Assembly (NCBI RefSeq): GCF_009755355.1
Contig: NZ_WQLB01000011.1
Location: forward strand, 65,169 to 129,168
Direction: 5' to 3'
Length of the DNA: 64,000 nt
Origin: Deinococcus arboris
Lineage (GTDB): Bacteria > Deinococcota > Deinococci > Deinococcales > Deinococcaceae
Part shown: positions 8,904 to 19,077 of the stretch, in pieces
How the letters are laid out: the number at the start of each line of letters is the position of its first letter
Position numbering within the stretch: the stretch's first letter is position 1
Program-made: the position numbers and the translations under genes
The notes under the pieces: model-generated
The model's input: only the letters and a program-made list of their open reading frames with translations
Databases searched by the model: none
What the model was told of the DNA's origin: nothing

Positions 8904-8908
8904 ACGGT
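8903..8908 (+). promoter_or_regulatory. Candidate -10 box of gntR, leaderless
   Basis: TACGGT fits TANNNT and ends 8 nt before an ATG at 8917. It overlaps the last base of an AAGTGGT half-site, so bound repressor would cover it. No strong -35 hexamer is visible (TGGCCA lies 17 nt upstream). Confidence 0.4.
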
Positions 8909-8916
8909 TGTCCCTG

Positions 8917-9690
8917 ATGCTCGCCTCTCCTCACCTCTGGGCCATGCCCCTGGACGCGGCCAGCGCCACGCCGGTGTACGTGCAGGTGGCGCAGGGGCTG
9001 ACGCAGCGCATCGAAAGTGGGCAACTGCGCGCGGGCAGCGCCCTGCCGGCCGAACGCGAGCTGGCCGCCGGGCTGGGCGTCTCGCGGGTGACCGTGCGGC
9101 AGGCCCTGGCGCTGCTCTCGCAGCAGGGCTTGCTGACCCGCCGGCATGGCAGCGGCACCTTCGTCACGCCGCCGCCGCGCCCCGGCGACTTGCCCAGCCG
9201 CACGCTGGGGCTACTGTCGTCGTTTTCTGAGGACGTGCGATCGCGCGGGCAGCTGCCCGGCGCTCAGGTGCTGAGTTTCGAGCGGGTCCGGCCCGGCGCC
9301 CAGGAAGCCATGAGCCTGGCCCTGTCGCCCGGTGAACTGGTCTACCGCCTGCGCCGCCTGCGCACCGCTGACGGTGAGGCCCTGGCGGTGGAGGACTCCA
9401 CGCTGCCCGCCGCGCTGGTGGGCGACCTGGCCCCAGAAGACGTGCAGGACGCCAGTCTGTACGCGCTGCTCTCTGGGCGCGGCCTGAGCCCCGCACGGGC
9501 CATTCGCCACCTGCGCGCCGTGAACGCCGACCTGACACTGGCCCCACTGCTGGGCGTGCCGATGGGCGCGGCGCTGCTGACCACAGACCGGGTGTCGTGG
9601 CTCTCGGGCGGCCAGCCGATTGAATACGCCCGCGCCCACTACCGGGGGGACCGCTACGACTTCGTGATGGAACTTCAGGGCGGGGCCTGA
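8917..9690 (+). CDS. GntR-family regulator, HutC subfamily (HTH plus UTRA)
   Basis: A DNA-binding regulator whose effector is probably a phosphorylated amino sugar. The N-terminal winged helix-turn-helix (about residues 18-85) contains the family signature: [10 protein letters not shown], then [21 protein letters not shown], then the wing [13 protein letters not shown]. The UTRA ligand domain follows, with [19 protein letters not shown] choose the ATG at 8917 because a -10 box sits 8 nt upstream; a second ATG at 8944 is also possible. The gene leads an operon with anmK (2-nt gap), murQ and a hydrolase. It diverges from the transporter genes and has AAGTGGT-type half-sites in its promoter, so it likely represses both arms. 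MurNAc-6-phosphate or GlcNAc-6-phosphate are the natural guesses for the inducer. Confidence 0.88.
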   Translation: MLASPHLWAMPLDAASATPVYVQVAQGLTQRIESGQLRAGSALPAERELAAGLGVSRVTVRQALALLSQQGLLTRRHGSGTFVTPPPRPGDLPSRTLGLLSSFSEDVRSRGQLPGAQVLSFERVRPGAQEAMSLALSPGELVYRLRRLRTADGEALAVEDSTLPAALVGDLAPEDVQDASLYALLSGRGLSPARAIRHLRAVNADLTLAPLLGVPMGAALLTTDRVSWLSGGQPIEYARAHYRGDRYDFVMELQGGA

Positions 9691-9692
9691 CC

Positions 9693-10906
<1,214 letters not shown>

Positions 10907-10910
<4 letters not shown>

Positions 10911-11854
10911 GCGACGCGCTGACCCCCCCCGAGTCCAGCCGCCCCACCCCCCAGCTTCGGCCCCCTGACTTCCGGCCAACAGAGGCGGTGCATCCAGGGC
11001 ACACCAATCTGGACCAGCTGGAGCTGCCGGCGCTGGTGCAGGCCCTGGCCGACGACCAGCTGGGCGCGGTGCAGGCGGCGCGGGCCGCCGCGCCGCAGCT
11101 GGCCCGCGCCGCCGAGGCGGCACTGCTAGGTCTGGAACGTGGCGGGCGCCTGCTGTACGCCGGTGCGGGCACCAGCGGCCGCCTGGGCGTGCTGGACGCC
11201 TCGGAGTTGCCGCCGACCTTTTCCTGGCCAGAGACACGCGCTGTGGCCGTGATTGCGGGCGGCGAGCGCGCCATTCGGCACGCGACCGAGGGCGCTGAAG
11301 ATGATGAGGCGGCGGGCGAACGTGACCTGCTGGCCCTGTGTCCCGGCCCTGACGACGTGTTGATTGCGGTGGCGGCCAGCGGCACGACCCCCTGGGTGCT
11401 GGGAGCGCTGCGGGCGGCGCGCGGCGCCAGCACCCTCACCATTGGGCTGGCCAACAACCCCGGCACCCCGCTGCTGGCGGCCGCCGACTGCCCGGTGCTG
11501 CTGGACACCGGCCCCGAACTGATCAGCGGCTCGACGCGCCTGAAGGCCGGCACCGCCCAGAAAATTGCCCTGAATACCCTGTCCAGCGCCCTGATGGTGC
11601 GGCTGGGCAAGGTCTACGGCAACCTGATGGTGGACCTGCGCGCCAGCAATGCCAAACTGGAAGCCCGCGCCCTGCGGCTGGTTATGCACGGCGCCGGCGC
11701 CGACGAGGCCAGCGCCCGCGCCGCCCTGAGTGCGGCGGGCGGTCAGGTCAAGCTCGCCCTGGTCAGTCTGCGGCTGGGTGTGCCTGTCGCCGAGGCCGGG
11801 CGCCTGCTGGACCAGGCGGATGGTCACGCGCGCCTGGCCCTGGGAGAACAGTGA
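10907..11854 (+). CDS. murQ: N-acetylmuramic acid 6-phosphate etherase MurQ
   Basis: Removes D-lactate from MurNAc-6-phosphate to give GlcNAc-6-phosphate. The SIS fold is clear: [20 protein letters not shown] (about residues 83-102) holds the sugar-phosphate site and one catalytic Glu, and [12 protein letters not shown] carries the second acidic region. [13 protein letters not shown], the [11 protein letters not shown] loop and [14 protein letters not shown] follow. The C-terminal helical (UBA-like) domain is present. The start is the ATG at 10907 overlapping the anmK stop; an earlier in-frame Met would add a Pro-rich stretch and needs no assumption. At 315 aa it is close to the family's usual 300. 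The end overlaps the next gene (GTGA). Confidence 0.96.
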
Positions 11855-12864
11855 TTCCGGCCACCACTCGCCGCCTGCTGGAGCAGGCCGTGAGCGCTCC
11901 CGGTGGGCCTTCAGGCGCCGCAATGGGGGTGGTCAATGCGGCGGGCGAGCGTGAGACGCTGATGCTGGGTCTGGCCCAGCGAGCACCAGAGCCCGTGGCC
12001 CTGGCCGCCAGCTTCTGGTGGGACCTCGCCAGCCTGACCAAGCCTCTGTTCACCGCCCGCGAGGTGCTGCGCGCCCTGGAAGAAGGCCTGCTGGACCTGG
12101 ATGACCCACTGGGCGCCCATCTGCCGGATCTGGCCTGGATGCAGGACACGCCGCTGCGGAGCCGCACTCTGCGGCAGCTGCTGTGCCACACGTCCGGCCT
12201 GGGGGCCTGGGCCAAGCTGTACACCTGGGGCGACGCGGCGACCATCCGCGCCCGCTTTGTGCAGGAGCCGTGGCCTGTCGGCGAGGCCGGCCCGGTGGTC
12301 TACTCTGACCTGGGGTACGGCCTGCTGGGCCGCGTGCTGGAGCGCGTCCGGGGCCGAGCCCTGCGCGATTTTGCGCTGGACAGTGGCCTGACCTTTGCCC
12401 CCGACCCGTCGCAGACCGTGGCCACCGAACACTGCCTGTGGCGAGAACGGCTGCTGCGCGGCGAGACTCACGATGAGAACGCGGCGGCCCTGGGCGGCGT
12501 GGCCGGGCACGCGGGGCTGTTCGGCACGCTGGACGGTGTGCTGACCCAGGTGGAGGCGCTGCTATGCGGGGGCTGGCTCTCGGCCCCTGCTCAGGCGCTG
12601 GCCCTGCGGCCTGCTGTCCCCGAACGCACCCTGGCTTTTGTGCAGTCCTGTCCTGGCTGGAGCGGCGGCAGCCTGTGCAGCCCGCAGGCGGTGGGCCATA
12701 CCGGCTTTACTGGCACCGGGCTGTGGGTTGACCCCAGCGCTGGCCTGGCCTGGGTGCTGCTGACCAACCGCGTGCACCCGACCCGGCATAGTGGCTATGA
12801 CATTCAGGGCCTGCGCCGGGCCGTCGGCAACACGCTGCTGGCCGGGCAAGGCCGCTGGGACTGA
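11851..12864 (+). CDS. Serine hydrolase of the beta-lactamase/AmiE fold, likely muropeptide amidase
   Basis: A class C beta-lactamase-like protein of 337 aa without signal peptide, so cytoplasmic. The nucleophile motif SxxK is SLTK in WDLASLTKPLF (about residues 57-66). A Tyr-Ser-Asp (YSDLGYG) takes the place of the YxN motif, and HTGFTG near the C-terminus corresponds to the KTG-like box. It is translationally coupled to murQ (GTGA overlap). In Bacillus subtilis the murQ operon encodes AmiE, a MurNAc-L-alanine amidase of the same fold. By position and fold I infer this enzyme strips peptides from imported muropeptides before AnmK and MurQ act. A D,D-peptidase or esterase activity is the alternative. 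Confidence 0.8.
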   Translation: MIPATTRRLLEQAVSAPGGPSGAAMGVVNAAGERETLMLGLAQRAPEPVALAASFWWDLASLTKPLFTAREVLRALEEGLLDLDDPLGAHLPDLAWMQDTPLRSRTLRQLLCHTSGLGAWAKLYTWGDAATIRARFVQEPWPVGEAGPVVYSDLGYGLLGRVLERVRGRALRDFALDSGLTFAPDPSQTVATEHCLWRERLLRGETHDENAAALGGVAGHAGLFGTLDGVLTQVEALLCGGWLSAPAQALALRPAVPERTLAFVQSCPGWSGGSLCSPQAVGHTGFTGTGLWVDPSAGLAWVLLTNRVHPTRHSGYDIQGLRRAVGNTLLAGQGRWD

Positions 12865-12888
12865 TCTTGTAGCTGTGTCGCCGCTGGT

Positions 12889-13725
12889 TCAGCTGGTCGC
12901 GTCCGCTTGCTGTTCATCTCGTGGAGGGCGCCAGAAGAATTCCTGCTCCTGGTAGACCCGCACGAATCCTGCGCGCTCGACATTTCGCAGACTCGCTTCG
13001 TTCGAGAGGTCCACTTCTGTGGTGGCGACGGTGCAGCCCAGGGCCGACGCGTCGGCCAGGCGGCGCCACAAGAGGGCGGCCTGTAGCCCCTGCTGGCGGT
13101 GGTCAGGGTGCGTGATCGCGCCTGACAGGTAAGCGAGCTGGCCCGCCACTGTCAGCTCGGCGGTGGCGATCAGCTGAGTGCCCGCCCAGACGCCGTAACG
13201 CGTGCTGTGCGGCCCTGCAGGGCGGCTCATGAACGCCAACACCTCAGCTGGCGCGTCGTCGCCCAGCATCAGGCGTCCAACGGCCTCGCCCTGCTCAGCG
13301 GTCAGTGGCTGGACAGCTACAGCGGGCTGGCTCGAAGGTATGTCCAGCCCAGGCAGAGGACGGGCCAGGACCCAGTGGGAAGACCAAGGCGACAGGCCAG
13401 CGCCTAGGAGTTGCTCAGGCAGGTCCGCCGGCTCGGCGAAGGGCGTGACGATGACCACGAAGGGCAGGGCGGCGTCCCGAAAAAAGGTCAGTAATTGCGC
13501 CAGCACTTCAGGTGTCGCTGGTTCCAGCGTCCCCAGATTCACGATGGTGTTGGCCCCCAGCCACGGGGCGTTGCGCGCGTAGAGGGCGGCCGCGTGTCCG
13601 ACCTCAAAGGCGCCCAGGCCAAAGGCTTGCCGAGCCGCAGCGTCCCCGTGCTGGCGGTGTGCGGCCCGCTGCTGTCCCAAAGCTCTGCGGGCTAGGGCCA
13701 GCTCCCTGGGGCTCAGAGGCGTCAT
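12889..13725 (-). CDS. GNAT-family N-acetyltransferase
   Basis: A soluble 278-aa protein. The C-terminal half is a GNAT acetyltransferase: YGVWAGTQLIATAELTVAGQLAYLSGAITHPDHRQQGLQAAL covers strands beta2-beta4 and the acetyl-CoA loop (HRQQGLQAAL stands for the Q/RxxGxG/A motif). A later segment, TTEVDLSNEASLRNVERAGF, is the usual C-terminal part. The N-terminal 130 residues look like a second, degenerate GNAT-like domain, which would make it a two-domain form. The acceptor substrate cannot be read from sequence. GAGG lies upstream of the ATG. It follows the SnoaL-like gene on the same strand with a 116-bp gap and converges on the muropeptide operon with 24 bp between stops. Confidence 0.85.
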   Translation of the reverse strand: MTPLSPRELALARRALGQQRAAHRQHGDAAARQAFGLGAFEVGHAAALYARNAPWLGANTIVNLGTLEPATPEVLAQLLTFFRDAALPFVVIVTPFAEPADLPEQLLGAGLSPWSSHWVLARPLPGLDIPSSQPAVAVQPLTAEQGEAVGRLMLGDDAPAEVLAFMSRPAGPHSTRYGVWAGTQLIATAELTVAGQLAYLSGAITHPDHRQQGLQAALLWRRLADASALGCTVATTEVDLSNEASLRNVERAGFVRVYQEQEFFWRPPRDEQQADATS

Positions 13726-13841
13726 GCTGCTGGTCCTCTCAGAAATGGAGGCGAGGAGGAAAAGGTCAGGTGAGTCGGGCGCATGTTGGGTTCTCCTCAG
13801 AGCTTATGGTGGCGGTCAGCTGTTCTGGAGAGGCCACTCAT

Positions 13842-14336
13842 TCAAGGCTGAGGGGCCACCCAGTGGTCGGACGGCAGGCCAAGTTGGTGAAAGAGGTCGG
13901 CCCGGTTGTACATATCCGTCACCTCCTGAATCTTGCCATCCCGCAGGTGAAACAGAGAGGTGGCCAGTACGGAGAACGACCGGCCGCCCAGGTCACCGAA
14001 GCCCGTGGGTGTGCCGCTGAAGATCCACTGCGCCGCAGCGCGGTCGCCCACCTGAAAAGCATCGAGGACCGTGACGTGGGTGTCGGGGATGCTCCGGACT
14101 GTCAGGTCGAGCCAGTGTGCCACCCCGTCCCGGCCTACGTTTCTGGCCTGGAAGGCGAAGTCCTGATACACCCCTTGCTCGGTCATTAGGGCGGCCAGGC
14201 CTCTGGCGTCGGCGGTATTCCAGGCTTCGGCCCACTGCTGAACGATCAGGGGAACAGGCCGGTCCGTGGCTGTAGGCAGGGTAACTCTGGTTGGTGCGGG
14301 GGCAGCAGAAGTCGGTACGTCGTGTTGGGTGGACAT
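13842..14336 (-). CDS. SnoaL-like (NTF2 fold) protein
   Basis: A 164-aa protein with a short disordered N-terminus. A cone-shaped NTF2/SnoaL domain follows (about residues 28-155), recognised by VPLIVQQWAEAWNTADARGLAALM, DGVAHWLDLTVRSIPDTHVTVLD and a final LFHLRDGKIQEVTDMYNRADLFHQLG. Members include polyketide cyclases, isomerases and many uncharacterised small-molecule enzymes. No specific reaction can be assigned. AAGGAG lies a few bases upstream of the start. It is 52 bp downstream of the MDR reductase and probably shares its TetR-controlled promoter, which suggests a joint role in detoxification or metabolism of a small lipophilic compound. Confidence 0.85.
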   Translation of the reverse strand: MSTQHDVPTSAAPAPTRVTLPTATDRPVPLIVQQWAEAWNTADARGLAALMTEQGVYQDFAFQARNVGRDGVAHWLDLTVRSIPDTHVTVLDAFQVGDRAAAQWIFSGTPTGFGDLGGRSFSVLATSLFHLRDGKIQEVTDMYNRADLFHQLGLPSDHWVAPQP

Positions 14337-14387
14337 GGGGAGTCTCCTTGGAAGGGAATAAGGGGCTGATGATGAGTCCAGGGGCGG

Positions 14388-15419
14388 TTACGGTGTCAGC
14401 ACCACCTTGCCCATGACGGTGCGGGACTCGGCCAATTCCATAGCCTGCCCAATGGCACTGAGGGGAAAGCGGGCGGCCACCTGAGGGATGAGGACGCCCT
14501 GGGCCAGCCGCGCCAGCACCTGCCGCAAATCCGCTTGCTGGTGGGCGCGGAAAGTCGCTGGGGCAAGCCGTTTGCCGCCCCAGAAATCGTAGAAGGTGGC
14601 GCGGCGACCGTTGGGCAGCAGCGTCCAGGCAGCGATCTGGCCGAGCATCTTGATGAACAGCTGCAGCACTGAGCGGTCCGAATTCACTTCGGCGGCCATG
14701 CCGTACGCGACCAGCGTGCCGCCCCTGGCCAGCAGGCTAAAGGAACGGCGGGCGCTGGCCAGGCCCAGATGATCAAAGGCCGCGTCCACTCCGCCGGGCG
14801 CCAGCACGCGCACCTGCGCGGCCAGGTCTGTGGCCTGGTAGTCCAGCGGTTCGACACCCAGTTCGCGGAGCGCGCTGTGGTGCCGGGGCGACGCCGTGCC
14901 AATGACCCGGAGGCCAGCGTGGCGGGCAAGCTGCACCAGAATGCTGCCCACCCCGCCGTTCGCGCCGTGCACCAGAATCGTTTGGCCTGCCTGGACGCGG
15001 GCGCTCCGGTGCAGCATCTGCCAGGCGGTCAGGCCGTTAACAATGACAGTTTCGGCGTCTACGGCATCAACAGTGGCCGGCACAGGCACCAGGTCCGCTG
15101 CCGTGATCAGGGCGTGCGTGGTCCAGCCGCCGGTTTTGGTGGCGGCGGCCACCCGCAGGCCGACCAACGCCGGGTCAACGGCGGGCCCGACCTCAAGCAC
15201 CGTTCCCACCAGGTCATAGCCAGGCACGAAAGGAAATTTGGGCTGCCCAGGGTAGCGGCCCCGCCGCATCTGCTGTTCGGCAAAGGAAATGCCGCTGGCT
15301 TCCACGCGCACCAGCGCCTGCCCAGTCCCTGGCCGAGCCACAGGGCGCTGGTGCAGTTGAAAGCCAGAAGGGGCCACTAAACCGGGCAAGATCACATCGG
15401 TCGCCTGAATTTGGAACAT
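14388..15419 (-). CDS. Zinc-independent MDR-family reductase (quinone oxidoreductase-like)
   Basis: A medium-chain dehydrogenase/reductase of 343 aa that should reduce a quinone, enone or similar substrate with NADPH. The GroES-like catalytic domain (VRVEASGISFAEQQMRRGRYPG, then FPFVPGYDLVGTVLEVG) lacks the zinc-ligand cysteines. The Rossmann domain has ILVHGANGGVGSILVQLARHAG (about residues 145-166) with the AxxGGVG nucleotide motif. GGGAGG precedes the ATG. Its promoter carries a palindrome in the -35/-10 spacer, also found upstream of the divergent tetR, so it is a direct target of that repressor. The gene probably forms an operon with the SnoaL-like gene downstream. Confidence 0.9.
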   Translation of the reverse strand: MFQIQATDVILPGLVAPSGFQLHQRPVARPGTGQALVRVEASGISFAEQQMRRGRYPGQPKFPFVPGYDLVGTVLEVGPAVDPALVGLRVAAATKTGGWTTHALITAADLVPVPATVDAVDAETVIVNGLTAWQMLHRSARVQAGQTILVHGANGGVGSILVQLARHAGLRVIGTASPRHHSALRELGVEPLDYQATDLAAQVRVLAPGGVDAAFDHLGLASARRSFSLLARGGTLVAYGMAAEVNSDRSVLQLFIKMLGQIAAWTLLPNGRRATFYDFWGGKRLAPATFRAHQQADLRQVLARLAQGVLIPQVAARFPLSAIGQAMELAESRTVMGKVVLTP

Positions 15420-15431
15420 ACGAACCTCCCT

Positions 15432-15459
15432 ATCTTATGAGTGATTAGTCACTCACCAA
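15432..15459 (-). promoter_or_regulatory. Promoter of the MDR reductase gene
   Basis: On the minus strand TTGGTG (15454-15459) and TAAGAT (15432-15437) are 16 bp apart and end shortly before the GGGAGG site of the reductase gene. The spacer is filled by the TetR palindrome. Confidence 0.6.
15438..15455. promoter_or_regulatory. Putative TetR operator O1
   Basis: TGAGTGATTAGTCACTCA is an 18-bp palindrome with perfect 7-bp arms. It fills the spacer of the reductase promoter. A near-identical copy lies in front of tetR (16045-16062), so the divergently encoded TetR protein is the obvious ligand. Confidence 0.8.
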
Positions 15460-15482
15460 AAGAGCTGAAAAAAGGGTTTTCC

Positions 15483-16040
15483 CTAGAAATGTCGAATGCC
15501 TTTGGTCAGCAGCTGGGCCCACGGCGCGGCGTTTCCATCAAGTTCAGCCACCACGATGAGGTGACAGAGCTGGCCGTAAGCCATGAACCGCTGCACGGCC
15601 TCGGCCGAGGCCCCAGAACGGGTCTGCACAAAGCTGACAATCTGTTCCAGACCCGCACGGAGCGCCGCGGCAATCTCGGGAACGCCCGCTGCGGACTGGG
15701 CATGAACCTGCAGCATCAGGAGCGAACGGTCCGTAATCAGATGCGCGTAGGCCTGGCCCATCGCGTCCAGAATGGCGTCGGGTGTTTGTGCGGTCGCCTC
15801 CTGAGCACCGTGTTCGAGGGCGTCCTGAATCAGCTGGAAGCAGCGGGAGAGCGCGGCGACGAACACGTCTTCTTTTCGGGGAAAGAGTTTGAAAACGTAG
15901 GCGGTAGAAATCTTGGCGCCCTGGGCGACGGCACTGACGGGGGTGCCCAGGTATCCCGAACGCGCGAAGACGGTGATGGCGCTTTGAATGACCACTTCAC
16001 GCCGGGCCTCAGCGGTGGAGAGGGATGATGTCTGAGGCAT
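15483..16040 (-). CDS. TetR-family repressor
   Basis: A 185-aa regulator. The N-terminal TetR helix-turn-helix (about residues 12-58) reads VIQSAITVFARSGYLGTPVSAVAQGAKISTAYVFKLFPRKEDVF, with the conserved Tyr-Val-Phe-x-x-Phe-Pro-x-Lys turn. The C-terminal ligand-binding helices are of average length and show no diagnostic ligand motif. The ATG is only 6 nt downstream of a -10 box, so the mRNA appears leaderless. A palindrome overlapping that promoter implies autorepression, and a second copy controls the reductase gene. The inducer is probably a substrate of the reductase. Confidence 0.92.
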   Translation of the reverse strand: MPQTSSLSTAEARREVVIQSAITVFARSGYLGTPVSAVAQGAKISTAYVFKLFPRKEDVFVAALSRCFQLIQDALEHGAQEATAQTPDAILDAMGQAYAHLITDRSLLMLQVHAQSAAGVPEIAAALRAGLEQIVSFVQTRSGASAEAVQRFMAYGQLCHLIVVAELDGNAAPWAQLLTKGIRHF

Positions 16041-16044
16041 GTAG

Positions 16045-16062
16045 TGAGTGTACAGTCACTCA
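16045..16062. promoter_or_regulatory. Putative TetR operator O2
   Basis: TGAGTGTACAGTCACTCA matches operator O1 in 15 of 18 positions. It overlaps the -10 box and the spacer of the tetR promoter, so it fits autoregulation. Confidence 0.78.
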
Positions 16063-16076
16063 CTTAAGACTGTCAA
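16047..16076 (-). promoter_or_regulatory. Leaderless promoter of tetR
   Basis: On the minus strand a consensus TTGACA (16071-16076) is 18 bp from TACACT (16047-16052), which ends 6 nt before the tetR ATG. No room remains for a Shine-Dalgarno site, so translation should begin at or near the 5' end of the mRNA. Confidence 0.7.
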
Positions 16077-16446
16077 CTGGATTGATGTATGAGTGCATAG
16101 GCAGGGCACCTCAACCCTTCCTGGTGGCCTACGCCTAAATCAGCTAAGCCAGGAGAGAGGCACAGCTTCGCCGTTGTACCTGCGCGTCCGACCACAGCTG
16201 TCAAGGCTCTCAACGATGTACGGCGCAGCAAGGAAGACTCGAAACCATTCAGCATCTCCTCAAACCCTTGAGAAGTGGGTAGGGCTTATCTAGCACCCAA
16301 CCTCCACCCGAGGCGGTTGCCAAGCCTTGCCGACCGTCGAACCACGTCTCATCATTCTGTTTTGAGAGAACTCTGTCAGAGGCTCGGGCCTATCCTTGGT
16401 CTCCGTCTCTTCGACATTAAGCGTTCTGGTGAACCCAATATCCCCT
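16077..16446. other. Intergenic region without a recognisable gene
   Basis: About 370 bp between the tetR promoter and the TPR-GGDEF-EAL gene. I see no convincing coding frame, strong hairpin or clear promoter here. It presumably carries the promoter of the downstream gene. Confidence 0.4.
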
Positions 16447-18873
16447 ATGCTCGGCGACTCTCACGACAATCTACCAGCCCTTCAGGATCAAGTGGACGCC
16501 CTGAATAACGAAGCGGAAAACGCGCTGTCTTCGTCTATTGAGCAGGCGATGGCACAGGCCCTCGAAGCGTCACGCCGCGCGCAGTTGGCGCCCTATCCGG
16601 CGGGGGCTGCCCGCGCCCAGATGCTGATGGGCTACGCCTGGATGCTGCGTGGAGAATTTGGGCAGGCCATCACGACGTTTGAAGACAGCATTGACCAGGC
16701 CACCCGGCTGCATCTGCCTGCACTTGCCGCGCGCAGTCTGAATGGGCTGGCTGTTACTCACGCCCGGATGGGCCACTACGGTCAGGCCGCCGAGTATCAC
16801 TTCCGGGCGCTGCAAATAGTTCAGACGTCCGAAGACAGTGTTGGCCAGGCGCGCAGCCTCAACAACATCGGCAACCTCTACATGGACCTGAGAGAACACG
16901 ATCAGGCTCTCAAATACCATTCGGAGGCTCTGCTGCTGGCCAGCCGCGCACAGGTGCCGGCGTTGGTCTCGGTGATTTCTATCAATATGGCCATTGATTA
17001 CCATGATCTTGGCCGCTTTGAAGAAGCGCTGGAGCTGAACCACACGTCGTTGGCGCAGGCTCGGCAGGCCGGATTTCGCCATCACGAGTGCCTGATCCTG
17101 ACCAATATGGCGGCCAACTGCTTTCAGCTGGGGGACCTGGACGCCGCGCTCTCCTACGCCCAGGACAGCATTGAGCTGTCGGAGGAACTGGGGGAACGGG
17201 AGAATCTGTCTGAGGCCCTGACCACACGCGGGCAGATTCTGACGCGGCTGGGGCAACTGCCCGAAGCGGAACACAGTGTGCGTCAGGCATTGGAGGCAGC
17301 TCAGGCTCTGAAAAAGCGGCGGGTCGCGGCGCTCAGTGAGCTGTCCAAGGTGCTGGAAGCCCAGGGGGCCTTTGAAACGGCCTTGGGCTACGCCCGCGAG
17401 TACGAACAGGAGATTGGCGAGCTGAATGCCGATATTCAGCGTCACAAAACGCAGGTATTGAGTGCCCAGCTGAAGGTCGAGCGCTTTGAATACCAGGCCG
17501 CTCAGGAACAGCTGCGCGCCGACGAATTGGCACAGGCCAACGCCGCGCTTCAACAGGCGCAGGCCCGGCTGGCGTACCAGGCGCAGCATGACCCACTGAC
17601 CGGGCTTCTCAACCGCACAGCCTTTGAAGCGGCGCTGCATGACGCCCTGAGCAGTCAAAAGCCTGTGGGCGTGCTGTTTATAGACCTGGACCACTTCAAG
17701 CAGGTGAATGACACGCTGGGCCATCCGGTGGGCGACGCTCTGCTGGTGCAGGTGGCGCAGCGGCTGGTGAGCTGTATCCGGGAAGAGGACCTGGTGGCGC
17801 GGCAGGGGGGCGACGAATTTACTGTCTTACTGTCCCTGCACACCTACGACGAAGCCGAACTCGTGGCGACCCGCATCCTCGACACCCTCAGCCTGCCGCT
17901 GTATCTCGCCGGGCGCCAACTGATTCTTACCGCGTCGATCGGCCTGGCGCTGGCCCCACAGGACGGCACAGATGTCACCACCTTGCAGAAAAACGCCGAC
18001 CTGGCGATGTACCTGGCCAAGAAAGAGCGGGGCAATGTTCAGCGCTTTCAGTCTGCCCTGAGCGAAGCGGCCATCCGGCGCCTGAATCTGGAACAGGACC
18101 TGCGCCAAGCCTTGCCCAACGGCGAACTGGAGCTGTACTACCAGCCGGTCGTGACCAGCGGGGCGCAGCAGCCCGTGGCGGTGGAGGCCCTGATCCGCTG
18201 GAATCATCCTGTGATGGGGCTGCTGCCTCCCGACCAGTTCATTCCGCTGGCTGAGGAAAATGACCTTATCTTTTCGCTGGGGGCCTGGGTGCTTCAGGAA
18301 GCCTGCCGGCAGCTCAGTGTCTGGCGCCGCCTCTGGCCTGAACTGCGCGTCAGCATCAACGTTTCGTCGCGGCAATTTACGCAGACTGACTTTGCCAGTT
18401 CTGTTGCTCAGGCGCTGGCGGTCCATCATCTGCCCGCCAGTGCCCTTGAACTTGAAGTCACGGAAACAGCCACGCTGGATACCGAGAGCCTGGGGGATTA
18501 CGCGGCCCTGATGTCGGCGGGGTTGCAGTTGGCAGTGGACGACTTTGGCACAGGGTATTCCAGCATCGTGCGGCTGTTCGAGCTGCCTGTGGGCATCCTG
18601 AAAATTGACCGCTCCCTGGTGGCCGCGCTGATTCCCAGTCAGGACCGGCGGCGTTCAACCCTGCCCCTCATCCGCTCTTTCGTGACCTACGCCCGCGAAT
18701 CGGGGCTGCAAGTGACGGCCGAAGGTGTGGAAACACCGGAGCAGCTAGAGGTGCTGAAACAGGCGGGCTGTGACCTGATTCAGGGCTTCCTGATCGCGCG
18801 GCCGGCGTCTGCGGCGCAGACCGAACGCTGGCTCCGGCAAACGACGGAGCGAGAGTACGATCCGCAGGCTTAA
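16447..18873 (+). CDS. TPR-GGDEF-EAL c-di-GMP turnover protein
   Basis: A soluble 808-aa signalling protein. The first 310 or so residues form seven or more tetratricopeptide-like repeats, for example [20 protein letters not shown] and [20 protein letters not shown], which suggest regulation by a protein or peptide partner. A coiled coil (about 325-385) links to GGDEF and EAL domains, both apparently intact. GGDEF is at residues 454-458, with an RxxD site (REED) five residues before it. EAL is at 580-582, followed by DDFGTGYSS. It could therefore make or break c-di-GMP depending on the signal. The ATG at 16447 is preferred; an upstream TTG frame would add 17 residues without support. It is transcribed alone. 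Confidence 0.9.
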   Translation: MLGDSHDNLPALQDQVDALNNEAENALSSSIEQAMAQALEASRRAQLAPYPAGAARAQMLMGYAWMLRGEFGQAITTFEDSIDQATRLHLPALAARSLNGLAVTHARMGHYGQAAEYHFRALQIVQTSEDSVGQARSLNNIGNLYMDLREHDQALKYHSEALLLASRAQVPALVSVISINMAIDYHDLGRFEEALELNHTSLAQARQAGFRHHECLILTNMAANCFQLGDLDAALSYAQDSIELSEELGERENLSEALTTRGQILTRLGQLPEAEHSVRQALEAAQALKKRRVAALSELSKVLEAQGAFETALGYAREYEQEIGELNADIQRHKTQVLSAQLKVERFEYQAAQEQLRADELAQANAALQQAQARLAYQAQHDPLTGLLNRTAFEAALHDALSSQKPVGVLFIDLDHFKQVNDTLGHPVGDALLVQVAQRLVSCIREEDLVARQGGDEFTVLLSLHTYDEAELVATRILDTLSLPLYLAGRQLILTASIGLALAPQDGTDVTTLQKNADLAMYLAKKERGNVQRFQSALSEAAIRRLNLEQDLRQALPNGELELYYQPVVTSGAQQPVAVEALIRWNHPVMGLLPPDQFIPLAEENDLIFSLGAWVLQEACRQLSVWRRLWPELRVSINVSSRQFTQTDFASSVAQALAVHHLPASALELEVTETATLDTESLGDYAALMSAGLQLAVDDFGTGYSSIVRLFELPVGILKIDRSLVAALIPSQDRRRSTLPLIRSFVTYARESGLQVTAEGVETPEQLEVLKQAGCDLIQGFLIARPASAAQTERWLRQTTEREYDPQA

Positions 18874-19077
18874 GCCGGACTCTGTTTGCGACTCCGATTT
18901 GGGACGCATTGTCAGGTCCGGCCGGCGCCGTTCGCGGGGCGCGGACAGAAGCTGCCTTAAGGGCCAGTTCAGAGGCACGCCGATGTGGCATGATAGAGGG
19001 CCGCCGATTGTGGCCGCGCCGCTTTTGCTGGCCCGGTCATGCTCCGTAAGGAGACGACCAGGCGCCCAGGACGGTTC

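Noticed and set aside
16077..16446. Hidden small gene or attachment site upstream of the TPR-GGDEF-EAL gene
   Set aside because: Frames are short and unsupported, and no direct repeat or tRNA fragment is present.
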